Assembly: GCA_905160935.1 (NCBI GenBank)
Contig: CAJHZI010000753.1
Location: 43,501-107,500, forward strand
Length of the DNA stretch: 64,000 nucleotides
Direction of reading: 5' to 3'
Source: Enchytraeus crypticus
Taxonomy: Eukaryota > Annelida > Clitellata > Enchytraeida > Enchytraeidae
Part shown: positions 1-12,839 of the stretch, piece after piece
How positions within the stretch are numbered: the stretch's first letter is position 1
Layout: every line of letters starts with the position of its first letter
Notes under the pieces: model-generated
What the model saw: the letters and a program-made list of their open reading frames with translations, nothing else
Database searches by the model: none
Told to the model about the DNA's origin: nothing
Translations under genes and position numbers: made by a program

Positions 1-260
1 TTAATTATTTACTTCACTAGATGCAATTACGAGGTCAGTAGCCAATTCGCTAGTTATTGGTGTTAGGGTTTTAATGTTTTGTAGTGGTGCGTGATTTTTA
101 GCGCTTCGGTTTAGCTGCGCGTCATTTGAACAAAGTTAATCTACGTCGGACTCGGTTAGTTCATGGTTACAGTAGTACATTTGTATGTGCTTCGAGCACG
201 TCATGATTGTATTGCGCCTAACAGAAATTGAGAGAGGGGGAAGGAAATAGAGACATATAT

Positions 261-367
261 GTCCTAACAGTGCCTAACAATGCATAACAGGTGCCTAACA
301 GTGCCTAACAGTGCCTAACAGGTGCCTAACCGTGCCTAACAGGTGCCTAACAGTGCCTAACAGTGCC
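261..367. repeat. 10-11-bp minisatellite CCTAACAGTG
   Basis: About ten imperfect units of GTGCCTAACAG. The rest of 1-870 holds no gene I can support. Confidence 0.7.
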
Positions 368-621
368 GTTCTTTATTTGTTGACATATATTAAACGCTGC
401 GTGGTTGGGATAACTAATGCAATATAACTCGACTTAATTTATCATTCAAACAAATCACGAGGTATTAAACCACCATCATACCATACCAGCATTCAAAACA
501 TACGACCAATTCACAAGTAGATTGGTAAATAGTTGCTGTCTATGACAAAATCAAGCTCTAAAATGCCGACGAAAAACCGTTGAGCAAAACAAGAGATTGC
601 AAGCAGCAATCTGTTCAGTAT

Positions 622-775
622 TACATGTAATAGTGATAGTACATGTAATGCTGGTATTACTAGTGTTACATATAATACCATTATTACATTTAGTACCAGT
701 ATTACTATAATTACATGTAATACTAGCATTTCCAGTATTACACGTTATTCCAGTATTACCAGCTTTACATGTAGG
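622..775. repeat. Palindromic-unit repeat TATTACATGTAATA
   Basis: Imperfect units of about 17 bp centred on TTACATGTAA, each self-complementary. Not coding. Confidence 0.5.
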
Positions 776-869
776 CCGAATACCAGAATTATATATGTGC
801 TTGCTATTGAACGCACAATGGCAGCACTACATCACAATTACTCGAAATGTTACTAATCTTTAAGACGCG

Positions 870-1049
870 ATGAAGTCTTGGCTAATACTAGTTGCTCTAG
901 TAGTGAGTTATGTTGATGTTGTAGTGCAGAGGATCGTAAAGTACTTGAAGGCAAGTGAGCTCGACGTATCTATTCTCTCTAATATAAGAGGCGAAGTCTT
1001 CATGGGTTGGCCAAGTCTCTACGGTTTGTTAACCAGTTGTCTCTGCTAG
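870..1049 (+). CDS. Small ORF with a signal-peptide-like start
   Basis: A 59-codon frame begins MKSWLILVALVVSYVDVVVQ, a convincing hydrophobic leader, and ends ...GLLTSCLC. A GTGAGT inside it (after codon 11) could be a 5' splice site, which would make it the first exon of a secreted-protein gene. No matching downstream exon was found, and its 3' end abuts a dispersed repeat. I would not count it as a gene without transcript support. Confidence 0.15.
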   Translation: MKSWLILVALVVSYVDVVVQRIVKYLKASELDVSILSNIRGEVFMGWPSLYGLLTSCLC

Positions 1050-1811
1050 AATTTCGCTTTCATCATCATCGTCATCATCTTCCCTTGAATCCTAGTTTAA
1101 CTAGGGTCGGGATACGATTAGACTGTCTCAAATCCTCTCTGTCCAACATCATATCATCCGTTTTAAAAACTGAAATTGAAATATTAAAACATTTGATTAA
1201 TTAAAAGGATCAAAGATTGAGATAAATGCACAATTTCTAGTTATATATTACTATTGGTTATTTATATATTGATTTAATTATTTATCAACATGCTATGTAT
1301 TCAAACAAGATTTTACCAATGCTTCTTTTCAATGAAGTCGAGCATAACGTCTATTGCATTATCACAAGAACTACTGTCAGAGCTGATTAATTCGGCTGAG
1401 ATTTGAATTGATAGCCCCCTATTTTTCAGGAAAGGCTGCTATCTAATCTGTCAATCAAATGACACAATACAGACACATGCGTCATACTATAATCATAATA
1501 ACTTAATTTATTAATATCTTGGGTTTTACAAGGACCAGTGTTAAATAAATTAGCTTTAATTTAAATTAAATTACATTAAAATTAAATGTTATATTAGTTT
1601 TCAATCTCAACTTTGCGTCTCTGAACGTAACAAATTAATATCGCGTGACTTCATTCTTTAATTAAGCTTACAATGAAAATATAAAAAAATTATCCTACTT
1701 TTTATGTTTATAATGTTCTGTTATTCTTCCTGTCAAGTGTTGACGAATAAAGAAGTTGATATATTAATTAATTAATTAATTTTACTTATTATCGTTTTTC
1801 TATTTCTTCAG

Positions 1812-4275
1812 ATCAACCGTTGCCAGGCATCAATACTCTAGTTAACAAAGTCAACCTGAGTTCAACAGACCCGAGTTCAATCCTCACAGAAACCACTGAA
1901 ACAGACTACGCACCTCTCACACCTTGCTCTATCGACTCATCGCATGATTTCACTGGTAATGGTTTACGAAGTGATTTTTTTACTGCTTCATTATAGTTTC
2001 TTCTTTTATTTTCCTACTTACTAATATAATATTATATATTAGTAAGTAGGTAAACATATCATCATCTTTCATCGTCATCATTTTCCCTTGAATCCCAGCT
2101 AAGAAAGGGTCGGGTTTAGAAAAGTTTGTAGCAATTTATGGAGCGTCGACGCTCACCAACCGAATGCCCTTTCAGACGTTGGTTTGGTTTGGTTTCTATT
2201 ACTTTGTCGCCTTTTACTACACGAGAAGTTCACGGTAAACAAATAAATATGAAAGTGAAATATTATTTTGCAATCTCCCTGCGAAATATTTTCTTAAAAA
2301 GATATTGAAAAGTCTGCAAGGAACGACATGCATGTAATAGGATATGCTGATGATTTTATTTACAAATCGCTGCCACTCAGGCTTAGTTTTGTTTTTTTCT
2401 ATGTTTCAGTTTCTATGTACGACGTAGAAATGGCAGATCTATTTTTGCAGCAATTTGAAAATGAGGAGTTCCAGCAATTAAACGTATGCGATAAAATATC
2501 AGCCAATGAGGATCGACCACGCATAGGATCTATCTTACCTGATCCCGCCTCCACACCCGAAGCTCTCACGTCACTCAATTCATTCTATCCCTTGACTCCT
2601 CCAACTTCCCCCAGAACCACTGGGCCAGAAATAAGTCTCGTGCCTTCTCCTAAAAGCTCCTGCAATAACTCGAACTTCCAATTGGTTGCTGAAAGACCAT
2701 TGGTCAATTCAAATTCTGGCCCCTCCTCTATTGGCCAAAGTTTTACGTCAATCAACAATAGTTTTACCCATGTATCCACCACTTCTTGTTCAGACAATTT
2801 GTCAATCAATAACGCATCAGCCAATGAGACAACGCGTAAGAAAGGACCCGGCAGACCCAGGAAAGTAATCACAGCTAAGGTTGAACAGATCAACAACAGC
2901 GTTAACAAGGCTGCCAAGAAAAAAACCGTGAAGCCCAAATTATCAAGAGATGAGAAGCTAATATGTCGAAAACGACCTCAAGGCAATAGTAAGTCTATAA
3001 TAATATAATTAATCAGAGACTAATCAACAATTCAATCAATGTTTAATTAATAAATCAATCAATGGATCAATAAATCGATTAATCCGGTATAATCAAATTA
3101 AAGTAGTGAATATTGCAGCCATACATTGAATGTCAGTTCAGATCATATTCTACGCCTGTACTAGTTAGAGAATTTGAAGAGAATGGGTCGTGAGAGAGAG
3201 AGAGAGAGAGAGAAAAAGAAAGAGAGAGAGAAAGAGAAAGAAAAAGAGATAGAGGTAAAGAGATGGAGCTACATATAAATAGAGTAATTGGTATAATTTC
3301 AAATATATTTTGGATCCTCAAAACAGTTTACATATTAGATATTGCACACCCATTCTTCATAGCATGTCTGCCTCTGTTCTAGCAGTTGCCTCCTTCATTT
3401 ATCACCCGGTATTCAGCCCCATGTGTTATATTCAAATCTTATACCCAGTCATCACGTCGAATCGACCTGTCTAATTATGATGTCCATTTTGTCATCCCAT
3501 ATACTCACGCCCATTTAGTCACGCCCACTTTTAATATTATATTTTTATTATAATATTTTAAAAATATTTTTGATATCTAGTATTTTTGTATTCACGTCCA
3601 CTTTTAACGACCATTTAGTCCCGCCCACTTGACCACGCCTACTCTTAACCCCGCCCACTACAGTTACTGTGCTGTGTGTACAGAGTCTCTACACCTGTGG
3701 GAGTTCCTGCTGACACTTCTGGAGGACCCAGACTACTCTGGGTGGGTGAGGTGGGTGGATAGGAGGGAGGGGGTGTTTGTGATAGAGCCCGGGAGGTCAG
3801 GTGATGTGGCTAGTCTGTGGGGCAGGGTAAAGAACAACTCTACCATGAACTACGACAAGATGAGCAGATCTCTGAGGTAGTGGCTCAATAGCTCTGTGTG
3901 TAGAGCGACGAGTAGTGTCCCAATAGCTCAATTTGTAAAGAGACGGTTTACGTCATGATAACTGGCCGCTTTTAACAATTTTTTGACATCGGATACGTAG
4001 ATAAAAAAACTGGTAAAGCTAAGGTTAATGTCAGTTTCCTAACTTGAAAGCGATATCAGTGACGGGCGAGCCCAGGATTTGAATCCCGCACCTACTGATA
4101 CGCGGTCGATTATCTTACCGAAAATAAGACAATAAGATAAGAAGTTGCGATGTTCAGATCCAGTGTCACCCCCTCACTGATACACTGTCCAGCAGGAAAC
4201 TGACGATAAACTTGGCCTTAGCCTTGTGAAGTTTAAGGGCCAGCTGTTGTGAGAACCGATTCCGGTAGAATTGAT

Positions 4276-4316
<41 letters not shown>

Positions 4317-5430
4317 GGTTTAACGTCCGTTTCCTCATACAAGGATGATGTCAGGGACGTAAAATATAGTAAAATCTGAGACATTTCCAAGGCTTAGCTG
4401 TATAAACAATACACTATAATACACTACAATACAATAAGGGTCGACAACGAATGGCGTTTATTAAGAGTGTTTACAAATGGATGCAGTTGACTGAAACAGA
4501 GATGATCAGAGCAACAATGAACAGAGACATATGGAGGAATATGACCATGACCGCCCAGGCTTGGAACAGGCACGGTACTTAGAGAAGAAGAAGCTGTGTA
4601 AACATTGACTATAGGCTGATTGGTAGATTAAATATGTTGTGTTAGAGGTGCTAAATGTTGTCATGGATGATAATTTATTCAAATATGTGTACGTGGATAA
4701 ATAAGGGCTAGAACGTCGTATGAACATTGCTGTAGCAATTCTAGACCGAATGGAATATATTGTAATTATTTGAAAGTTCAAACCCATTAAACAATATCTG
4801 TATTCTCAAAATTAATGAAAGTTTATATCAGTCAATAAATATACTGTGATTTAATTTAACTATAGTTTAAATCAATCAAGCACTCATTTATCGCTAAACT
4901 ATTATTAAGTTATTACTGAATATACAGAAATATTGAAAAAAAATTTATAAGAAATAATAGTGTTATAATAAGACATTGAGAAAAATAAAAGGTGTATCTC
5001 CGCATACAGTAAATATCAAAATATTTCTTTTGCTATTGAACCTTGATTGATTGACTAATTGACTATGTATATATTGATTGATCGATCGATTGATCTGTTA
5101 ATTAATTGATTTATTTATTGACCTTTCGTCTATCGAATAGATTGATTGATTTATGGATTGATTGACCGACAGACTGACGGATAGATGGTTAGATTAACTT
5201 ATAGTTTGGTAGAGATTGAGTAATTGAGAAAGGAATTGATTGATTAAGTGATTGATTGACTGAGTGATTAATTGATTGACTGATTGATTAGGTTCTGCAG
5301 GGAGCACGGATCAATGCAGCAGGTTCCTAAGGACGCAGGATTCCCTAAGAAGCGCTGCTTCCGGTTTTCACAAGTGGCTCAGGATTTGTCCAAAATGGAA
5401 AAACTCGTTGCGCTGGCAAAGCGCCAATAA
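1812..5430 (+). CDS. ESE/ELF3-like ETS transcription factor, 5'-incomplete (four exons)
   Basis: Exons 1812-1955, 2410-2988, 3684-3876 and 5292-5430, with GT-AG introns and phases 1, 1 and 2 that join in frame. The first two exons encode an acidic Ser/Pro/Thr-rich region (YAPLTPCS, YPLTPPTSP) that looks like a transactivation segment, then the AT-hook KKGPGRPRK. The third exon opens the ETS DNA-binding domain (KSLHLWEFLLTLLEDPDYSG, then MNYDKMSRSLR, which holds both recognition-helix arginines). The fourth completes it with a diverged FCREHGSMQQVP...KKRCFRFS and stops at 5428-5430. AT-hook followed by ETS is the arrangement of the ESE subfamily (ELF3), and KNNSTMNYDKMSR resembles its helix 3. 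The usual Tyr triplet after the recognition arginines reads Phe-Cys-Arg. An AATAAA (5426-5431) overlaps the stop codon. Upstream exons, where a Pointed domain would be expected, were not found. If the last intron were retained, the protein would stop at TAG right after SLR. Confidence 0.85.
3191..3258. repeat. GA microsatellite in the intron before the ETS exon
   Basis: Interrupted (GA)n. The intron 2989-3683 also has a cluster of ACGCCCACTT-type motifs (3510-3660) that ends just before the acceptor. Confidence 0.7.
4008..4132 (-). mobile_element. SINE-1 copy, slightly diverged
   Basis: Minus strand has the B-box-like GGGATTCAAATCCTGGGC and a TTAGGAAACTGACATTAACC end. It lies in the last intron of the ETS gene. 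Confidence 0.65.
4439..4593 (+). mobile_element. LINE-C 3' fragment
   Basis: It matches the end of the 41763-42707 element almost base for base (ACAGAGACATATGGAGGAAT; GGCTTGGAACAGGCACGG), with the same GAAGAAG tail. It lies in the last intron of the ETS gene. Confidence 0.8.
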
Positions 5431-5715
5431 ATAGAGAAATAACTGAGAGATATTCTCTAGAACTGCTGCTATCAATATTCCACTGTACATAACTAATTAA
5501 TCTAATTAACCTAATTAATCGAAGTAATAGAAATAACCTGATTATTCTTATTAAGTTAATTAACCCGACTAATCCAATTAGCCTAATTAGTCTAATTAAA
5601 ATGAATAATCGAATTAACATGATTACTCTAATTAACCTAATTAATCTAGTTAACATGATTAATCTATTTAACCTAATTAGCTTAATATTCTTAATTGGTT
5701 TAGTTAACTTGGTTT
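5046..5715. repeat. ATTG/TAAT-rich degenerate repeats around the last ETS exon
   Basis: (TTGA)n-like sequence fills 5046-5291 and supplies the acceptor of the last exon. After the stop codon a degenerate 12-bp AATTAACCTAATT repeat runs over about 5490-5715. Confidence 0.55.
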
Positions 5716-5737
5716 ATTTATGAGAATTTACCACAGA

Positions 5738-5922
5738 GATGTTATCACAAGTGTATTGTATCACAAGTGTATTGTTATCACAAGTGTATTGTTATCACAA
5801 GTGTATTGCGAACACAAGTGTATTGTTAACACAAATGAATTGTTATCACAAGTGTATTGTATCACAAGTGTACTGTATCACACGTGTATTGTTAACACAA
5901 GTGTGTTGTATCACAAGTGAAG
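5738..5922. repeat. 17-18-bp minisatellite ATCACAAGTGTATTGTT
   Basis: About ten units. Open frames across it are low-complexity shadows. Confidence 0.7.
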
Positions 5923-6083
5923 GCCTATTGTTATTCGAAGGTCTAGAGCTTGTGTTAACACCGCTTGTTGTTGCAACGGTCCAATGAATACTGTTTACTG
6001 CACAGGCAGCTGACCTGTTGAATTGTCGTAATAAAAATATACCAGTGAATCCAATGATGTTGTAACGAAATTTGTGCCTTTAT

Positions 6084-6745
6084 AGATTTATAGAGAGATT
6101 TGTGACTACTGATATTTATAGAGAGATTTGTTCCTATTGATATTTATAGAGAGATTTGTTTCTATTGATATTTATAGAGATTTGTTTCTATTGATATTTA
6201 TAGAGATTTGTTTCTATTGATATTTATAGACAGACTTGTTCCTATTGATATTTATAGACAGATTTGTTTCTATTGATATTTATAGACAGATTTGTTTCTA
6301 TTGATATTTATAGACAGATTTGTTTCTATTGATATTTATAGACAGATTTGTTTCTATTGATATTTATAGACAGATTTGTTTCTATTGATATTTATAGACA
6401 GATTTGTTTCTATTGATATTTATAGAGAGATTTGTTTCTATTGATATTTATAGAGAGATTTGTTTCTATTGATATTTATAGAGAGATCTGTTTCTATTGA
6501 TATTTATAGAGAGATTTGTTTCTATTGATATTTATAGAGAGATTTGTTTCTATTGATATTTATAGAGAGATTTGTGTATATTGATATTTATAGAGAGATT
6601 TGTTTCTATTGATATTTATAGAGAGATTTGTGTATATTGATATTTATAGAGAGATTTGTGTATATTGATATTTATAGAGAGATTTGTGTATATTGATATT
6701 TATAGAGAGATTTGCGTCTATTGATATTTATAGAGAGATTTTCGC
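6084..6745. repeat. 28-bp minisatellite (GATATTTATAGAGAGATTTG)
   Basis: About 24 units of 28 bp, with blocks of GAGAGA and GACAGA variants and a few 24-bp units near 6160-6215. Confidence 0.85.
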
Positions 6746-7136
6746 CTTGTGGTATTTACTAAGTGATTCTACACAGTCTCCTTATGTTAATAAATCCTGT
6801 GTGTTTTAAGTTAAGCATCTATGTAATTGCTCATTATACCAAAGTCTTTCACACAACCGTATATTATGCTAGCATTCCCTGAACTCTCTGTATAGAATCT
6901 TATATTTTTAATTGACTATTGCGCTATTTTACTTGCTGTCGCACTAACTCTGATATGCATTATGTTAAATATTATGTAGAATACGTGTATATTTATTTGT
7001 GTTAACTTGTATTTCGTAACCAATGAAATGTCATTAAACTTATTAATTATTTGTGTAAATAACAATTACCAAGAATTAAATGTTCCTTGCGTTAATTTTA
7101 ATGAATCGATATCTCATTGAATAGACACCATTGACA

Positions 7137-7138
7137 TT

Positions 7139-7182
<44 letters not shown>

Positions 7183-7465
7183 GAGAGAGATTTATTTTAG
7201 CATCAACACCACTTCACTGACATAAAAATAGAAATAAACATTTAAAAGAAATAAATAAACAATTTCCTGGAACACAGGGTATCCAACAGCCTGTAAAAAC
7301 TAGAACCATAGCCACCAGGGAAGATGATACACATCTTATTTAGCTGACCACCATCAACAACTATATTAAGGTCATGTATAATGCAAAATCAACTGAAATA
7401 TACACTTATCTCAGAATTAATGAACCAAACTAAAGGAAAGGAAAATAAATTACATTGCCATTTGG
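7137..7465 (-). mobile_element. LINE-B 3' UTR copy with (CT)n tail
   Basis: The reverse complement matches the 3' UTR at about 13460-13700 (for example TGGTGTTGATGCTAAAATAA and GTTGATTTTGCATTATA). Its tail is a GA run (7137-7191 on the plus strand), so the microsatellite is the tail of the element. Confidence 0.65.
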
Positions 7466-8104
7466 CGAGGAACCGGACGTCAAATTCTTATTGATTCATT
7501 AATTGATTGATTGAGTGATGGTCGAACGAGTAACACCTGGTAACTACCATGGTATTAGACACCTGACGTTAAACGGTATTCATATTATAACTTTCAGTTT
7601 CTATACGTACTAAGTGCCAACATTTGCTCTAATATAAGAATGTGTATTTATGAGAACAAAGGTAGTGCGAGATCTGCAGTAATGCGTGCTTTGAAGCAGT
7701 TGTTAAAAGAGCGATGAATGCGAAACTTTTCTAATTTCTCTCTAGATCACCATAGATGTGATTTAGAGTCTGATAAACGGTTAATTTGTGTTGTAGGAGC
7801 ACTAGGAAGGGGCTACCATATGATAAAGATTTGATATCTAATATAAAATCTACCTTTGAATTCTACATTTCACGTACAACCACGAGTATAAAACCCCTAT
7901 AGTTCTACTCATTCGTAGCATAGCTTTACCTATACAAGATCTGTCCTAGTATATAAACATTTCGGCATCTCATTCATTGTAGATAATAGATTACTTAAAA
8001 CTTGACAGGTTAGTGAGTTTTTTAACTCGAGACATTTCAGAAAATCCCCATAATTAGGTCAGTTTTCAGGAAATGTTCTGAACGACCTCAGACAACAATA
8101 CCAG

Positions 8105-8515
8105 TGTTCTCAAGCGATGGTGCCTCACACAATAAACCCCAAACCCTACAGGGTGCCTCACACAATACACATTAAAACCCTACCAGGGTGCCTTAAATAA
8201 TGCAACCTCAAACCCTACCAGGGTGCCTTAAACAATACAACCTCAAACCCTACCAGGGTGCCTCAAACAATACACCCTAAAACCCTAACAGGGTGCCTTA
8301 AACAATACAACCTCAAACCCTACCAGGGTGCCTCAAACAATACACCCTAAAACCCTAACAGGGTGCCTTAAACAATACAACCTCAAACCCTACCAGGGTG
8401 CCTCAAACAATACACCCTAAAACCCTAACAGGGTGCCTTAAACAATACAACCTCAAACCCTATCAGGGTGCCAATACAACCTCAAACCCTATCAGGGTTG
8501 CCTCTAACAATACCT
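8105..8515. repeat. 35-bp minisatellite (AACCCTACCAGGGTGCC), left half
   Basis: About twelve units containing AACCCTACCAGGGT, itself a partial palindrome. The same unit reappears at 13722-13765, on the far side of the LINE-B/LINE-A block. Confidence 0.8.
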
Positions 8516-8622
8516 CAGTTCTAAATTAGTTCGAAATCCTTAATGAAAATCAATTTGGTTTTAGATCCGGCAATGCTACCACTGATGCTCTTTTCTCTAG
8601 TGTTAATTTGTTATCTACTGAA
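8516..8622 (+). mobile_element. LINE-B, left part (reverse transcriptase fragment)
   Basis: It reads FEILNENQFGFRSGNATTDA and then LFSSVNLLSTEHK, the finger region of an L2/CR1/Jockey-like reverse transcriptase. It stops at the LINE-A insertion and resumes at 13078. Confidence 0.75.
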
Positions 8623-8643
8623 CATAAAAGTTGGTAAACAAAC

Positions 8644-9941
8644 ATGGTGTCCGATAGGTGTATAAAAATTAATGCATTGCTATGTTTTGCTATTAATGCC
8701 TATAAAAGACACCCACAGCGGTTAATTAAGTCAACGATAAGTGACTTTTACAGCACAGAATGCATAGGCAATGCGAAAGACCTTCTAATCTCGGATATCG
8801 AGGCGTTGCGACTGGATAATTTTAAATCTCCTCCGAATCGAAGAGAAAAGGGCGATAGAGACAATAAAGCTAGACAAGTAGTGGACGATATATTGTTAGG
8901 TCTGACATTCGTCGATGAGAACGCTTGCTTCGATCAGCTACCGCGTTATTCGGTGGATAACATGGGGGACATCCCCATAATGAGAATGGAAAGTGGAGAA
9001 TTTGCCCTGCTTATGGCAAAATTGAATAATATTGAGGATAATTTGTCAAATTTAAAATTAGCATATGCTAATGAGGAAGCAGCTAGGTCGCAAAGCTCAA
9101 AGGAGCTGGCTCGTATCAGCTCTATTGTTGATCAACTGACCAGCCGGCATACACGTGTATCTGATCAGTCACGTGCACAAGCAGTCAATTGTTCCCTGGT
9201 TCCATCTGGTCAAGCAGCTGATCCGTCGCTACTTACAGCAGGCTCTAACAACCTGTCCACTAGTCACCCCCCTACTCGTCGTGCCACTCTCCAGTCAATG
9301 GACTACGACACAGCTGACTGCGAGTCAGAAGGAGGTACGTGGCACAAGGCAGCAGCCCGTAAGAAGCGCAGGGCTACCGACGCCCAGCTGTCGCCTCCCA
9401 CTCCTAATGTCAACAATCGAAAAATAAACAATACAACTGAAAATAAACAGCTTTGGAGTGATCGAGTCATCGAGTGAGCTCACCGGTCACTAAACCGCAA
9501 CCGCTGAAGAAAAAGTTTATTAAGATCATTGGCAAGTCCGCACAGCCGGCAGACATTAGCGATCACTCAACAGCAAGGGTTAAATCTGCTAAGCCATACA
9601 TTAAGAAAAGGGTTCTCGGAATCTATAACGTGGATAGTACTGAAACCGTAACTTCACTGGAAGCGTCAATAGCCGAAGCCTGTGGTTGTAATCCTATCTC
9701 CTGTTTCCAGGTGAAATCAAGAGACGAAAACTCAAATGCATTCAGTGTATGCATTAATGACAACATTACAGAAAAGTTTCTGAACTCTACACAGGTATGG
9801 GCTAGCGGTATAGTCATTAAGCCGTGGGTCTTCAAACTGAAGGAAACAACCCAAGCAGCTGCAGCTGCTACCAAGGTAGCTACTATTGCTGCTATGGCCA
9901 CCGATAACGCAGCAGCTGGTATTGCCACTACTTCTAATTAA
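8644..9941 (+). pseudogene. LINE-A ORF1 (gag-like), interrupted
   Basis: Two overlapping frames, 8644-9477 and 9474-9941. The first has a coiled-coil-like stretch (about 9000-9130) and a basic KKRR end. The second is basic at its start (KPQPLKKKFIKIIGK) with an RRM-like globular part (RVLGIYNVDSTETVTSLEAS). The junction is a GTGA overlap. A one-base indel in one original ORF1 is the simplest reading; real coupled ORFs are less likely. No zinc knuckle was seen. Confidence 0.6.
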
Positions 9942-9989
9942 GAGATGGCGAATGCGTACTCACTTTCTGATTCGCAAAGGCTCTCTGTT

Positions 9990-12839
9990 ATAACTTAAAA
10001 TATGCATGGTTTTAACCAAGGATGTACATTATTGCAAGAGTTGTGCAATTCTAGTTTATATGATGTGATATTTATTCAAGAGACATGGCTAGCTCCTAGC
10101 CAGATGCATAAAATTTTAAATTTTAATCTTAGTTATGTTGGATTTGGAGTCTCCGCCATGGAGCAAACAGTTGAAAAAGGTTTTTTAAAAGGGAGACTCT
10201 GGGATGGCACAGCTATTTTAGTAAAGGAAAGTTTAGTCAAACTATGTAGTGAGATCAATACGTTTGATAGAGTTGTATCTTTAACTATAGGAGATTTATT
10301 ATTTATAAACGTATATCTACCATGTAGTGATGGTTCAGACAATAGTATAAATGAGCTAAACGAAATTTTGACAAATGTCAGTACAATCATTGAAGAATCG
10401 GACGCTCAATATTATGTATTTGGAGGTGACTTTAACGCAGACTTGCGAAGCAGCTCTGCACATGCATCAGTAATTAATGCCTTCATGGATATCTATAAAA
10501 TTTAAACGTTAGTCATTGATGCTCGCACTTATACCTTTTCAAACAGCAAATTAAATCACTAGAGTCTAATTGATTATGTCTGTATATCCGAGTGTATATC
10601 TAATTGTATAGCCACTTATAACATAGTGGACCATGCTTTAAATCATTCTGATCATTTGCCTGTAGTTGCTGTGTTAAATATGCCGTCACACACTAAGTAT
10701 TGCTCAGCTGTAGTAGCAGGGCGCCCTGTGCATCAAGTTGATTCAACTAGTGCTCATAAGAAGAAAACACTGAGATGGGATAAAAGTTACCTTAGTAATT
10801 ACTATGATATGACTAGACAATTGTTATATCCTGTATATGATGCTATTGTTAGTACTTTGTCTGTCTGTGATTGTTTGTCTAAACTGCAAATAGAAGAGTA
10901 TTATTCAGCTACAGTGCATGCAATGCTGACAGCATCTGAGCAATGTATATCTTCTATCCCACGAAACACGCTGAAGCACTGGTGGAGCAGTGATTTATCT
11001 TTATTAAAATCAAAATCCTGCAATTCTCATAAAGTATGGTTAGATTCTGGCAAGCCTTTACATGGTAATTTAATGGAACAAAAAACCAAGGACAAATTGC
11101 TGTATAAACTTGCCATCAAAAAAGAAAAAGAAGCGGCAAAGTATGTAGTATCGGACAATTTGCATGAGGAACTAGTCTCAAAAGATAATGTTGCCTTTTG
11201 GAAGACCTGGAAGAACAAAGTTAACAGTAAATCAGGCACAAAAATCCACTTGCGAGACAATCTAACTCCAGATTTAGCTGCGGAAAAGTTTGCAGAATAT
11301 TTTGAGGGGATATGTTCAACAAACTCTTATAATTTTAGCAATATTAAGCTACAAGAATTTAAAGAGAAAATGAGAAATTATTCGGGATGTGCTCATAAAG
11401 CAAACTACGACATAACTGTTCAACTAATAGAACTGTCATTAAAGAAAATGAAAATAGGCAAATCACCTAGTATTGATAACATTACTACTGAATATGTCGT
11501 TTACTCGCATCCAGTGCTGTTATCATTGTTAGCAAAATTGTTTAACTCGATGTTAAATCTAGTCATGTACCACGAGACTTTGGAAGGGGTATCACTATAC
11601 CCATTCCAAAATATGAAAAATCTCACGGTCCTCAAGCCATTGATACTTTCAGAGGAATTTCATTAAGTCCTATTATGTCAAAATTATTCGAACATTGCTT
11701 AATGATAAAATTTTCAAAGATTTTTATTACAAGCTATAATCAACTAGGTTTCAAACCCAAGTCTGGCTGTCAGCATGCAATATATACTGTGAGAAAAGTA
11801 ATAGAACATTATACTGAAAACAATTCAACTATAAATGTATGTTGTCTAGACATAAGCAAGGGATTTGACAAAGTTATACATTCAGTACTTTTCTTAAAAT
11901 TAATGAAAAGAGGAGCCCCATCAGTGTTGATTAATATTTTATTCTACTGGTACAGTATCTCCTACAGTTGTGTTAGATGGGAAAATGTTCTCTCTAGGCC
12001 TTATCGATTATTGGCGGGCATACGGCAAGGTGGAGTCTTAAGTCCAGTTTTATTTTCTATCTATGTTAGTGATTTGTTAGATAAATTCGCTAAATATGGA
12101 TGTTATTTTAAGGGTATCGCTGTTATTGCAATTATGTACGCAGATGATCTATTGTTGTTAAGCCCGTCTCTTTGTGAAATGCAACTTATGTTAGATATCT
12201 GTAGTAGTGAGCTAGAGTTGTTAGACCTGCAGATTAATGTTAAAAAATGCATGTCATTACGTATTGGCAATAGATACAATTATAAATGTTGCAAACTATA
12301 TCTAAAAGATAGCTTAGTTCCTTGGACAGACGACATTAAGTATTTAGGAATATATATTTTGTAAATTTAAGTGTAGTTTTGATGCTGCCAAAATTAAATA
12401 TTATAGATCGGCAAATGCAATATTGGCTAAATTAGGAACTTCTAATAATAAGGCTGTAATTCTGAAACTAATTTCGACCATTGCTCTACCATGTTTAACT
12501 TACGCATTGGAGGCTCTGTCCCTCAATAAAACAGAATTAACTAGTCTAAATAGTCCATGGACTAAATCTTTTCAAAAAGTTTTTAATACCTTCGACAAAA
12601 ATACTATAAAGCATTGTCAGCTATATACTGGGTATAAATCAATTTTGCACATATATGCATTAAAGGTAATGTCTTTCTTATCGTCTCTGAATATGTCTGA
12701 AAATATAATGCTAAGGTTAATATGTTCAACACTGTCAATCGCCGACTTGGACAAGCTAGCGGCTCACTTTCATACCAATGCTCTGCATTTTAAAAATAAT
12801 TACAGAGATATCATAAACCTCAACTATCAACAATTTTGA
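9990..12839 (+). pseudogene. LINE-A ORF2: endonuclease and reverse transcriptase, broken
   Basis: The apurinic-type endonuclease is recognisable by NMHGFNQG, FIQETWL, FGGDFNAD and NHSDHLPV. In-frame stops (TAA near 10503, TAG near 10561) fall inside it. The reverse transcriptase has ISKGFDKVIHS, GIRQGGVLSPVLFSIYVSDL and the YADDLLLL catalytic motif near 12136. Frameshifts lie near 11590 and 12360. No RNase H domain was seen. The clade was not determined. Confidence 0.85.

Noticed and set aside
5345-5656. 103-codon minus-strand frame
   Set aside because: It overlaps the last ETS exon in antisense and is Leu/Ile/Arg low-complexity sequence from the TTAATTAACC repeat.
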